Made by a program: the position numbers and the translations under genes. The notes under the pieces were generated by a model, which was not told the origin of the DNA, searched no databases, and was given only the letters and a program-made list of their open reading frames with translations. DNA of 57,525 nt from Anaerolineales bacterium (GTDB lineage: Bacteria; Chloroflexota; Anaerolineae; Anaerolineales; RBG-16-64-43): positions 1 through 57,525 of the forward strand of contig JAFGKK010000066.1 of assembly GCA_016928575.1 (NCBI GenBank), written 5' to 3'. Of this stretch, positions 7,254-15,621 are shown piece by piece (the first letter of the stretch is position 1; each line of letters starts with the position of its first letter).

Positions 7254-10246
7254 TGAATATCCCTCGCTTGGAATACCGGCCCCTCGCGGCAGACCCGCTG
7301 TTTGAGAACCTGGCCGTCCGCCTGCCGCACCGCCACAGTGCAGGAATAGCAGGCGCCGATCCCGCAGGCCATGCGCTCCTCGAGCGACACCTCGCAGGGC
7401 AGGGAATGGCGCGCGGCGATCTGCGCCACGGCCTTCAGCATGCCCGCCGGCCCGCAGGCATAGAGCCGCACGCCCGCGCGCGGCACGCACCCCTCGCGGA
7501 TCCCGCGCTCGAGCATCTCGGTCACCAGCCCCCGTTCGCCGACTGAGCCGTCGTCCGTGCAGACGGTGAGCACCCGGGCGCCGATCCGGCGAAATTCTTC
7601 CTCGACCGCTTCCAGAATCCCGATGCCCGGACACTCCTGCCCGCCGCCGCGGGTGACGGCGAGGTTCAGCATCCCCTTTTCAACCGCGCCGAGGTAGACC
7701 AACACTTCCTTCCCGCAGAACCTCAACCGTTCCGCCAGCGCGGCCAGCGGCGCGATCCCGATCCCGCCGGCGGCGATCACCGCCGTGGGTTCCTCGCCGA
7801 TGCGGAAGCCTTTGCCGCACGGGCCGATGGCCTTGAGGACCGTTCCCCGGCGGATCCGGCTGAGTCGTTCGGTCCCTTCGCCGACAACCCGGTAAAGGAA
7901 CTCCAGCCGTGCGGGATGGGCTTCAAGGGCCAAGCGCAATTCTTCCGGGATGTCGCCCGATCCTTTCAGCGCGGCCGGATCGAAGGCGGGGTAGCGGGCG
8001 CGGTGGATGCTCAGCGGACGCCGCAGGGTGAGCGGATACGGGCGCTTCCCGCCGTCCGGATCGCATTCGATGTGGAAGAATTGTCCGGGTTGGTATTCAA
8101 GACGCGCGCCTTTCGGCAGTTCCAGGGTCAGCAAAAAATGCCGCTCGCAGATTTTCCGGTTGTAGACGACCGTCAACTGCCAATCCGCTTCGTTTGCGCC
8201 GGAGGCTTGCGCCTTCCCGGATTCATCCGCCGACGGTCGTTCCAGCGGAAACAGCTTCGCGGCAAGCGGCTTTCCCGGCTCGGGATGGCTGCGGCACCAA
8301 GATAGCAGCCCGCGCTCCAGATCGGGATACGAAACCGCGCCCCAGATCGAGGATTGGCCGTCCTCCTGAAGGGTGGCGAGTTGGATGTTTTCCGGCAAGA
8401 GGGCGAATTCCATCGACCCGCCGCGGGCGGTTTTCCAGATGACGCAAGCGGTTCCGGTGTTCCGTTTTCGGACGGCGCGGCCTAGAAGCCGGCCCCATTC
8501 TCCCAGAAGGCCGGCGGCGCGCGCTATCCGGCGGCGTTCGATCTCCGCCGGCCGCAGGCCGGCGCGGACCGCCTCCAGATCCTCCCCATCGAAGCCTTCG
8601 GCGGCGAGCAGCCGGACAGCCGATCGGCGCGCGGCGGCCGACTCCCCCGGATTTCCCGCCGCCAGCGATTCGGCATCCAGCACGGTCCGGCGCCACTTTG
8701 CGGGGATTTTTCCGCCGCCCGTCCTGAGTTTTCCCTTGCGGATGATGACCTTTCCGTGCCGCATTTCGGCGAAGCCCGAGACCGATTGCGCCAGAAGGTC
8801 GTCGATCGAATGCTTGGCGGCCGAGGAGATCTCCTCCCTTTCCAACCGGGGATAGAACGCATGTAATATTTTCCGGGCTGTGGTTTCGGGTCCGTGGACG
8901 CGGAAGCGGGCCCGTGCCGCAGCGGTTATTTTGTTTAGAAGGATTGCTTCCGGAATTGCCCCCGGCGGTTTCGGTTCGATTTTTTGCGCCTGCGCGTGGA
9001 GGATGTAGGCGGAAGATTCATGGCGCGGATCCGCCGCGTTCCGGTATTCAATCCGCTCGACCGGCAGACCGCTTTCTTCCATTTGATTCAAAAGCCCGTG
9101 CAGATCGGTTTTCCCTTTTTCCGGTACGAGGATCGACATTCTGCTGCCGGGCTTGGCCGCCCGGCGGATGCCGCGAAGCAGGGCGGCGCATTCCCCGCCG
9201 CGCTCTTCAGCCGGCAGGGCGGAGAGCGGGATCCTCAGCCAAGCGGCTTGGATCGCCGTTCGCAGGGATCCATTGCCGTCGCCCAAGGACGGCGCCGAGC
9301 TCACCACGCCGTCAACCGAGGACTCTGGTAATACTTCCGTCCAGGGTCCCGTCCCGACAAGGATCAAGATGTTGGCCCGTCCGGACGCCAACTCGGGGAA
9401 GGACCGTCCGAGGATTGCGTTTTTCAATATCCGGTTGGTTTCCTTTTTGGCATTATAAAATTCCAAAAAGCTGGCGTCGAAAGCCGGCCATGGATTTTCT
9501 TCAACTTCCGATTCCGCAGGATTTTGCCGGCCGGTTGCAGGCAGGGCCCGCGCGAACGCAGCCCGCAATCCGAACTGGGCGGAGTTGTCCGCCAGGTTCT
9601 CTATGGCCTGAAAAATCCTGGAAAGCGCCCCGGCCGAACGCCGGGTGATCATATCCTGTGGGTAGCGCAGGGTCCGGCCCGCTGCGTGTACGGGAAAGAC
9701 CGGGTGCCAAAAAGGGATTTCCATGCCGGAGAATTCCGCCTCGGTCTCTCGATCGTCCGTGTCCGGTTTCTTCTCCAGCTTCTTGCCGCAATCGTTGCAG
9801 GAATACTCGATCCGCAATGCGTTCCCGTTTTTCAGATGGATTTTCCGGACGAAGCCGCGTGCGCCGCACTTAGGGCATGTGGTTGCATACAAAGCGGAAA
9901 TTTCTTCCAGGCATGCTCGGCGGACATCCTCGAAGGCCCAGCGCAACAGCGGCAGGCTGGCGGGGCGGAGCAGGGCTTCCGCCAGGGAGGCGGTCACCGA
10001 ATCCCGTTCGACGATGACTGCCCGGCGGCTGTTGCGAACGGCCTCGACCGCGGTTGCGCCGCAAATGCTGAAGGGATCCAGCAGAATGTCGTTTGGATTA
10101 GTCGTTTCCCGGATTAGGTCGGCGGCAAGGCTTGCGGGGAAGCGGGGGAAAAACGAGGAAAACGCCCGTTGCCGACCGGCGCAATTCGGCATCGGGAGTG
10201 CCTGCGCTGGAAGATGGGCGGGATCCGGTTTCACGATCCACTCCAA
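7241..10246 (-). CDS. pyrK: Fusion of a degenerate DNA methyltransferase-like protein with PyrK (dihydroorotate dehydrogenase electron-transfer subunit)
   Basis: One 1001-residue frame. Residues about 689-1001 are a complete PyrK: FAD-binding LRRPLSIH, NAD-site AAGGIGIAPLAAL, LYACGPAGML and a four-cysteine [2Fe-2S] motif CGIGACYSC...C. The first 330 residues resemble DNA adenine/cytosine methylases of the DUF1156/TRM11-like group: FFPRFPASLAADLI, a motif-I-like LLDPFSICGATAVEA (54-68), a zinc ribbon (C124, C127, C150, C153) and DGVVSSAPSLGD, where catalytic DPPY is replaced by SAPS (316-320). Residues 400-690 are unassigned. No internal ATG suits a separate PyrK. The TTG start lacks a Shine-Dalgarno and is uncertain. 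Overlap with pyrD ties the PyrK part to its partner. Confidence 0.85.
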   Translation of the reverse strand: MEWIVKPDPAHLPAQALPMPNCAGRQRAFSSFFPRFPASLAADLIRETTNPNDILLDPFSICGATAVEAVRNSRRAVIVERDSVTASLAEALLRPASLPLLRWAFEDVRRACLEEISALYATTCPKCGARGFVRKIHLKNGNALRIEYSCNDCGKKLEKKPDTDDRETEAEFSGMEIPFWHPVFPVHAAGRTLRYPQDMITRRSAGALSRIFQAIENLADNSAQFGLRAAFARALPATGRQNPAESEVEENPWPAFDASFLEFYNAKKETNRILKNAILGRSFPELASGRANILILVGTGPWTEVLPESSVDGVVSSAPSLGDGNGSLRTAIQAAWLRIPLSALPAEERGGECAALLRGIRRAAKPGSRMSILVPEKGKTDLHGLLNQMEESGLPVERIEYRNAADPRHESSAYILHAQAQKIEPKPPGAIPEAILLNKITAAARARFRVHGPETTARKILHAFYPRLEREEISSAAKHSIDDLLAQSVSGFAEMRHGKVIIRKGKLRTGGGKIPAKWRRTVLDAESLAAGNPGESAAARRSAVRLLAAEGFDGEDLEAVRAGLRPAEIERRRIARAAGLLGEWGRLLGRAVRKRNTGTACVIWKTARGGSMEFALLPENIQLATLQEDGQSSIWGAVSYPDLERGLLSWCRSHPEPGKPLAAKLFPLERPSADESGKAQASGANEADWQLTVVYNRKICERHFLLTLELPKGARLEYQPGQFFHIECDPDGGKRPYPLTLRRPLSIHRARYPAFDPAALKGSGDIPEELRLALEAHPARLEFLYRVVGEGTERLSRIRRGTVLKAIGPCGKGFRIGEEPTAVIAAGGIGIAPLAALAERLRFCGKEVLVYLGAVEKGMLNLAVTRGGGQECPGIGILEAVEEEFRRIGARVLTVCTDDGSVGERGLVTEMLERGIREGCVPRAGVRLYACGPAGMLKAVAQIAARHSLPCEVSLEERMACGIGACYSCTVAVRQADGQVLKQRVCREGPVFQARDIQWKD

Positions 10247-10300
10247 AGTGGCGGTCGGATGCGCATTAAAAAGGAATTATATCAGTATGCATTCCCGTGC

Positions 10301-10382
10301 ATGGAACCCTTAGGGTTCCCAAGGGTGGCTAAGGGTTGCCGCCCGACCCTTAGGGTTCATAAGGGTTCCCAAGGGTTCCGAT
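10301..10382. repeat. CCCTTAGGG-family palindromic repeats
   Basis: Two ACCCTTAGGGTT palindromes (about 10306-10317 and 10346-10357) are interleaved with AAGGGTT units. The same family recurs at 13.2 and 13.75 kb. The rest of the 10247-10621 gap is AT-richer than its surroundings and carries regulatory sequence for the PadR gene. Confidence 0.75.
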
Positions 10383-10578
10383 ATGTTCTCTCCAATATGG
10401 AAATGTAGTTGGCGGACTTTCTTTCTTCGGGATGGAAGTGGTTTTTCCTGTAAAATTTGGCGTTATCCGGAGTGAACCATCTCTCTTTTGTAATTGTGGA
10501 GAAGTATTGTCCAAAAATATACTAATAGCGGTTTGCCCCTTGATAGCAGAAAAAAAACAGATAAAAGATACTATCACG

Positions 10579-10594
10579 ATATATCGCGATATAT
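10579..10594. promoter_or_regulatory. Perfect 16-bp palindrome, candidate PadR operator
   Basis: ATATATCGCGATATAT lies 28 bases before the PadR start, in the expected position for autoregulation. TTGATA (10540-10545) and TAAAAG (10562-10567) with a 16-base gap could be the promoter, placing the palindrome over the start of the transcript. Confidence 0.6.
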
Positions 10595-10621
10595 AGCTAA
10601 AATTCGTGGAAAGATGATGCG

Positions 10622-11110
10622 TTGAGAAGTAATCGAAGGTCGTGGCGGGAAAGTCGATTTGGAAGGGGTGACTTTAAGTACGTCGTTCTGGATCTCCTGC
10701 GGGAAAAGCCCAACTACGGATATGAGATCATCCGCGCGCTGGAAGACCGATTCGGGGGACTCTATACCCCCAGCGCCGGGACGGTGTATCCGACCCTGCA
10801 GATGTTGGAGGAGATGGGGTACATCACGCCCTCTCAGGTTGAGGGGAGAAAGATTTATACGATCACACCCGGGGGAACCCGGTTTCTCGAGGAACAAAAG
10901 GAACAAGTGGACGACGTCCGCCGGCGCATGAACGGTTGGTGGGACCAGAGGGCTTCCTCGGAGGAGGTGCACGATATGGTGGGCAGAATGAAGGACATGT
11001 TGAAAACAGTAAAGCACAACCGGCGCCACGTAAATCCGGAAAAGCTGCGCAAGGTCCGGGAAGTCCTGGACCGCGCCCAGCGGGAAATCGAAGAATTGCT
11101 TCGCGAGTAA
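10622..11110 (+). CDS. PadR family transcriptional regulator
   Basis: Winged-helix repressor, 162 residues. GRGDFKYVVLDLLREKPNYGYEIIRALEDRFGG is the recognition-helix region, followed by PSAGTVYPTLQMLEEMGYI and the wing VEGRKIYTITPGG; the C-terminal half is helical (dimerisation). A TTG start is used because the only nearby ATGs (10614, 10617) are out of frame; a GGAAAG precedes it. It is directly upstream of an ABC exporter, the usual target of PadR regulators that respond to toxic compounds. The regulator frame is intact while the exporter genes are not. Confidence 0.85.
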   Translation: MRSNRRSWRESRFGRGDFKYVVLDLLREKPNYGYEIIRALEDRFGGLYTPSAGTVYPTLQMLEEMGYITPSQVEGRKIYTITPGGTRFLEEQKEQVDDVRRRMNGWWDQRASSEEVHDMVGRMKDMLKTVKHNRRHVNPEKLRKVREVLDRAQREIEELLRE

Positions 11111-11178
11111 ACCCTTTCCACCGCACACAACGGAATACCAGCAAAAACACCGATCCATGGGATACGGAGGATACCGTG

Positions 11179-12102
11179 ATGTCTGCGATCGAAGTTCGGT
11201 AATTGAAAAAACGTACGGAACGGACCCGTGCCGTGGACGGGATCAGCTTTACCGTCGGGCGGGGGGAGATCTTCGGAATTCCGGAGCCCAACAGCGTCGG
11301 CAAGACGACCGCGACCGAAATCCTGGGTGACCTGCACCCGCCGGATTCGGGCGAGGTGCGGGTGCTCGGGCTGGATGTCGCGCGCGAGCCGCAAAAAATC
11401 AAGGAGCGCATCGGGGTCCAGCTGCAAACGACGGCGTTCTATCCGCGCCTGACGATGCGCGAGGTGCTCGATTTGTTCAACACGTTCTATCGCGGCGAAA
11501 CCCGTGCCACCAATGATCTGATTGAGATGATGAACCTCGGTGAAAAGCGGAACACCCAGAGCAAGTACCTCTCAGGCGCCCAGCGCCAGCGGCTGTCGGT
11601 GGCTTTGGCCCTGGTCAACAAGTCTGAAATTCTGTTCCTCGACGAGCCGACGACCGGGCTGGATCCGCAGGCGCGCCGCAGCCTGTGGGAGGTGATCCGT
11701 GCGGCCAATCGCGAGGGCGCTACGGTGTTTCTCACCACGCACTATATGGACGAAGCCGAGGTCCTCTGCTTGCGGGTGGCGGTCGTCGACCGCGGGCGGA
11801 TCATCGCGCTCGATACGCCCCAGAAACTGATCCGGTAATCCTTCTGCGAAACCGCGATCGAGTTCGATCAGAAGGACGCCAAGGCCCCGGAAGGCACCTT
11901 CCGTAACCTGAAAGGCGTCACCCGGTCCGCCATCCGCGAGAACGGGCACGTAACGATCTACACCGAAAACGCCGCCCTCACCCTCGGCGGACTGACCGAC
12001 CTGGCGGAAGCCGGAACGATTCATTTCGACGATCCGCACCTGCGCCGTACCACTTTGGAAGACGTGTTTCTCAAACTAACGGGCAAAAGAATTCGGGAGT
12101 AA
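11179..12102 (+). pseudogene. ABC exporter ATP-binding subunit, two in-frame stops
   Basis: Read continuously from the ATG at 11179 (GGAGG eight bases upstream), the frame encodes a full DrrA-type ATPase ending in LEDVFLKLTGKRIRE. It contains TAA at 11200-11202 after MSAIEVR and TAA at 11836-11838 after TPQKLIR. Functional motifs are also altered: the Walker A region reads EPNSVGKTT instead of GPNGAGKTT, and the signature is LSGAQ instead of LSGGQ. Walker B (ILFLDEPTTGLDP) and the H-loop (TTHYMDEAE) are intact. The fragment 11203-11838 may still be translated from TTG, but it lacks the regulatory C-terminal domain. Decay is the simplest reading. Confidence 0.8.
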
Positions 12103-12105
12103 GCC

Positions 12106-13185
12106 ATAAACACCTTCTTCACGCTCTATGTTTCCAATCTAAAGGAATTCAACCGCAACCGCTTTGCGATGTTCTGGACGATCGCTTTCCCGGTGTTCTT
12201 CATCCTGCTGTTCGGGGTCATCTTCAGCGGCGGCGGCGATTCCTCCTACAGAGTCGGTGTGGCCGATGAGGACCGAACCCGGATCGGTTCCGCGTTGGCG
12301 CAAGCCTTTGGGAAGGTCGAAATCCTGGGAGTGATCGAAGGCTCGCCGGACGACCTGCTGGAGAAACTCAAGCGCGGTGAGTTGAACGAGATCGTCGTCA
12401 TCCCCGAGGGCGTCAGCGCCGCGGTGATGTTGGGCAAAACGGCCGACATCCGGGTGCACTACAATCCGTCGAACCAGGTCACCGCCCAGGTTCTGCTAAC
12501 CGTCGTGGATAAAGTCCTCGGCGGCGTGGGGCAGGGGCTTGCCGGCCGGACGGCCTTGTTCGCGGTCCGGATGGAGACGATCACCGCCTCCTCGCTGCGG
12601 ACGATTGATTTCCTCGTCCCCGGGATCCTGGCCACGGCGATCATGCGGCTGGGGATCTTCGCCACCACCCCGCCGCTGGCGCAGCTGCGCGAGCAGCAAG
12701 TCCTGCGCCGCCTTGGGGCGACGCCGTTCACTCGCACGATGCTTCTGGCGGCCCAGGTCGCTCCGCGGATCACTATCGGCTTGGCCCAGACCGGCCTGAT
12801 CATCCTGGTCGGAATCCTGGTGTTCCAGGTCCGGATCGTCGGGAACCTGCTCTACCTCGCGGGCTTCGTGGTCCTCGGGGCGCTTTCCTTCGTCTGCCTG
12901 GGCTACTTCATGTCTACCTGGGGGAAGACCCAGGAAGGGATCAACGGCGCCAGCCAGTTCATCAATTTCCCGATGATGTTCCTCTCCGGGTTGTTCTTCC
13001 CGGTCGATTCGATGCCGCGCTGGATCCTTCCGGTGGTCGATGCGATGCCGCTCTCGTACCTTACGGACGGGTTCCGGCAAATCATGGTCGGGGGAACGCC
13101 GCTGCATCCGCTCGGGACCGACCTGCTGGTACTGATGGCCTGGCTGGTGATCTGCGCGGTCCTGGCGGTGAAATTCTTCCGCTAA
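12106..13185 (+). pseudogene. ABC exporter permease (ABC-2 type) with ATA in place of its start codon
   Basis: The protein is a DrrB/ABC-2 permease: an N-terminal membrane segment (FWTIAFPVFFILLFGVIFSG), a large extracytoplasmic domain, and five more hydrophobic segments including INFPMMFLSGLFFPVDSMPRWI, which is typical of the family. The expected start, four bases after the ATPase stop, is ATA (12106-12108) where ATG is expected (I-N-T-F-F-T-L-Y). The first available ATG is at 12169 and would remove 21 residues at the beginning of the first membrane region. The rest of the frame is intact. Together with the ATPase stops this suggests recent inactivation. Confidence 0.7.
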
Positions 13186-13188
13186 GAG

Positions 13189-13224
13189 TAACCCTTGAGG
13201 ACCCTTAGGGTTCCCAAGGGTTCC
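13189..13224. repeat. CCCTTAGGG-family repeat between permease and flavodoxin genes
   Basis: AACCCTTGAGGACCCTTAGG followed by GTTCCCAAGGGTT, starting a few bases after the permease stop. Confidence 0.7.
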
Positions 13225-13241
13225 CCGGATTGGAGAACAAG

Positions 13242-13748
13242 ATGAAGGCCTTGGTGATGTTTGACTCTGTTCATGGAAATACGGAACAAACCGCCCGCGC
13301 GGTCGCCGCTGTTCTAGGAAGGATGTTTTCCGTTCAGGCCGTGAGTGCCGAAAAGATGGCCAAGAAGGAACTGCGGGACGTGGATTTGCTCGTCGTCGGC
13401 GGGCCGACTCACCGCCATCGGAGGAGTCGGCGGCTGGCGGCGGTGTTCGCGTCCATGCCGCGCAAGGCGTTGCACGGGATCCAAGTGGCCGCGTTCGACA
13501 CGCGCTACCGTATGCCGGCCTGGTTCGCCGGTTCCGCGGCGGGGGAGATCGGCCGTAAATTGCGGAAACTTGGCACACGGCTGATCCTTCCGCCGGAGAG
13601 CTTTTTCGTTGCGCGGGATATTCCTCCCAAGGGTAGCAAGCGCCGCCATAACCTGGAGCGGATGGAGCCGGGCGAACTCGAATGGGCGGGGGCGTGGGCG
13701 GCGGAAGTCGGGAAAGCGTCGGCTATCGTAAAAGCAGGCAACCCTTAG
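13242..13748 (+). CDS. Flavodoxin-like protein
   Basis: Predicted FMN-binding electron carrier or flavodoxin-domain reductase. MKALVMFDSVHGNTEQTA carries the phosphate-binding loop (S-x-x-G-N-T), and LLVVGGPTHRHRR is in the place of the second FMN loop. Length (168 residues) fits. ATG at 13242 with GGAG seven bases upstream is preferred to the in-frame TTG at 13230. The TAG stop lies inside a CCCTTAGGG palindrome, so the last residues (AGNP) and the stop are repeat-encoded. No partner gene is evident. Confidence 0.75.
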   Translation: MKALVMFDSVHGNTEQTARAVAAVLGRMFSVQAVSAEKMAKKELRDVDLLVVGGPTHRHRRSRRLAAVFASMPRKALHGIQVAAFDTRYRMPAWFAGSAAGEIGRKLRKLGTRLILPPESFFVARDIPPKGSKRRHNLERMEPGELEWAGAWAAEVGKASAIVKAGNP

Positions 13749-13793
13749 GGTTCGGAGAACCCTAAGGGTTCCGAAGGGTTGCCAAGGGTTCAG
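13738..13793. repeat. CCCTTAGGG-family hairpin between convergent genes
   Basis: CCCTTAGGGTTC and GAACCCTAAGGG form a perfect 12-bp stem with a GGA loop, followed by two more AAGGGTT units. It supplies the flavodoxin TAG and overlaps the TGA (13790-13792) of the opposing glycosyltransferase, and could act as a bidirectional terminator. Confidence 0.8.
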
Positions 13794-15374
13794 ATAAACA
13801 GTTTCACATCCCCCCAGATCTCCTCCAGCGGGTGTTTAATCCCCCTGCACAGGTAGATCGGCCGGTTGTTTTCGTAGGGCATGCAGTACTCGCAGTGGGT
13901 CTGGCCGAGCCGCTCGACCGATTCAAAATTAGCCCGTAACTCCGCTTCCGTACCTGCCCCGTAGTACAGGATCACCTCTCCGGTGCATCCGCCCGGACCC
14001 CACAGGTAATAGGAATTGTGCCCGCTGATCACCGGCGGCAATCCGAGCGCCGGCCCGAAAAACTCCAGCGCCCCGGCCTCCCCGTAGTTATCGGCCAGGA
14101 TGCAGGCCTTGACCTGATCCTCATCCGCCAGCCGGTTGTAGAACTCCGCAAACGTGCCCGCCAACTCGGCCCAGCCGAACTGGTCGGCGAGGTTTTGCGG
14201 TAGGACGCCGCTGTCGCCCGCCTCCGAATTGATATTGACGTACGGGCTTATCGCGGCTTGGTAGCGGATCTCCGCCTCGAGCGGCAGGAGCGGCATGGCG
14301 GCTGGGGCGAATAGCAAGCCGCCGAGTCCGATCGCGGCAAGCGCGGCCGGCCGGGCCCAGCCAAGGGACCGCCGGACAAAGAGCCGCTCCGCACGGTCCC
14401 CCCCCCGCCGCCAGCAGGACCGGGTAGAACGGCGCCAGAAAATAAATTTTTGCACCCTGGAGGGTGAAAACCGCCAGCAGGACCAAGTACATCCATCCCA
14501 GCGGGCGGAAGCGTTTCCCTTCCGGCAGGAAAAAGAGCACCAGGCCGGAGAGCCATACTGGAAGCGTGAAGGGGTGCATGATCACAATCTGTTGAAGCAG
14601 GTATTCGAACGGCCCCAGCGGCTTGAGTTTCAATCCGTAATTGCCCCAAAATTCGACGGTCGGCAGGCCGTGAACGACGTTCCAGACGACGTAAGGCGCA
14701 AAGCAGGCCAGCGCGATCCCGCCGCCGGCCCATAACTGCCAGCGCCGGAGGTGGGTCCGCGCCGTCGAAATCAGCAGGCCCACGGCGAGCGACAATCCCA
14801 GATACAGAAAGCTGATTTTGTCGTTCAGGGAGATTCCGGCCACCAGGCCTAAGCCCAGCCATAGCCGCGGATCATCCCCGCGGAGGATCCGTACGAGCAG
14901 GTACAGCGCCAGTACCCAGAAGAGCTGCTCAAAGGAATCCATGGTCAGCAGCGAATTGATGCCGAGGAAAACCGGCGCGGCGAAGGCGCACAACGCCGCG
15001 AGCGCCTGTGCGTATCTGCCCGCGCCGAACAGGCGCGCCATCCTGCCGGTAAGGAACACCACCCCCGCGCCGGCCAGCGCCGGGAGGAGCCGCAGGGCGG
15101 GCAGGAATGTGCCAAGCGAGACCCGCACCAGCGCGGCGATCAGCGCGATCAACGGCGGGAAATCCACGTAACCGAAATCCAGCCGCCGGCTGGCCGCCAG
15201 GTAGTACAGTTCGTCGCGGAAGTAGCCGTACTGGTTGCTGACCAGCATGTGCAACAAAAATTTTCCAGCGGCGATGTAAAGCAGAATGGCGGTATCGGAG
15301 GAAAACCACTCCTTGGAAGGCAGGCGAATTCGCATGGGCGTTTGTAGGGAGGACATCGAACCACCGGCCGTCAC
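13790..15374 (-). pseudogene. Glycosyltransferase family 39 (ArnT/PMT-like) membrane protein, frameshifted at a C9 run
   Basis: The N-terminal frame (15374 to about 14407) encodes a multi-pass membrane protein with the GT39 signature YFRDELYYLAASRRLDFGYVDFPPLIA, whose D-E is the catalytic region of the first periplasmic loop, and about eight hydrophobic segments ending at YPVLLAAGGG. The sequence continues in the next frame (DRAERLFVRRSLGWARP...) to the C-terminal soluble domain with YLCRGIKHPLEEIWGDVKLFI. The switch lies at nine consecutive C (14398-14406). One base more or less restores a protein of about 528 residues. Either slippage in the cell or a sequencing/assembly error is possible. 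The start could be the GTG at 15374 or ATG at 15356. Confidence 0.75.
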
Positions 15375-15566
15375 AGGTATATGCCCCTGTTCCTGTGGCG
15401 CGGGGGGTGTGCTTCCGGCGAAGAATTATTCCCACGGTGGATGTTTTTCAAGAGGACTCAGGCTTTTACCGTGTTCCGGTGCGCGCTCCCTCTCCTTTTT
15501 GGGTACATGAATTATAGGAGGATTTGGACAAAATCGGCCTGGAAAACTGGCATAAACCTTGCCTTA

Positions 15567-15594
15567 TTGACAAATAGAACGCTTGTTCTATAAT
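15567..15594 (+). promoter_or_regulatory. Promoter with an embedded LexA/SOS-type box
   Basis: TTGACA (15567-15572) and TATAAT (15589-15594) with a 16-base spacer. The spacer ends with GAACGCTTGTTC (15577-15588), a perfect palindrome matching the GAAC-N4-GTTC core of the Gram-positive-type (DinR) LexA site. Bound repressor would block the -10 element. Confidence 0.7.
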
Positions 15595-15621
15595 GAGAGC
15601 CATCTTTCTGGAGGTGGAGCC

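Noticed and set aside
11200-11838. Stop-codon reassignment or programmed readthrough in the ABC ATPase
   Set aside because: TAA ends many normal genes here and functional motifs are also damaged; pseudogene decay is simpler.
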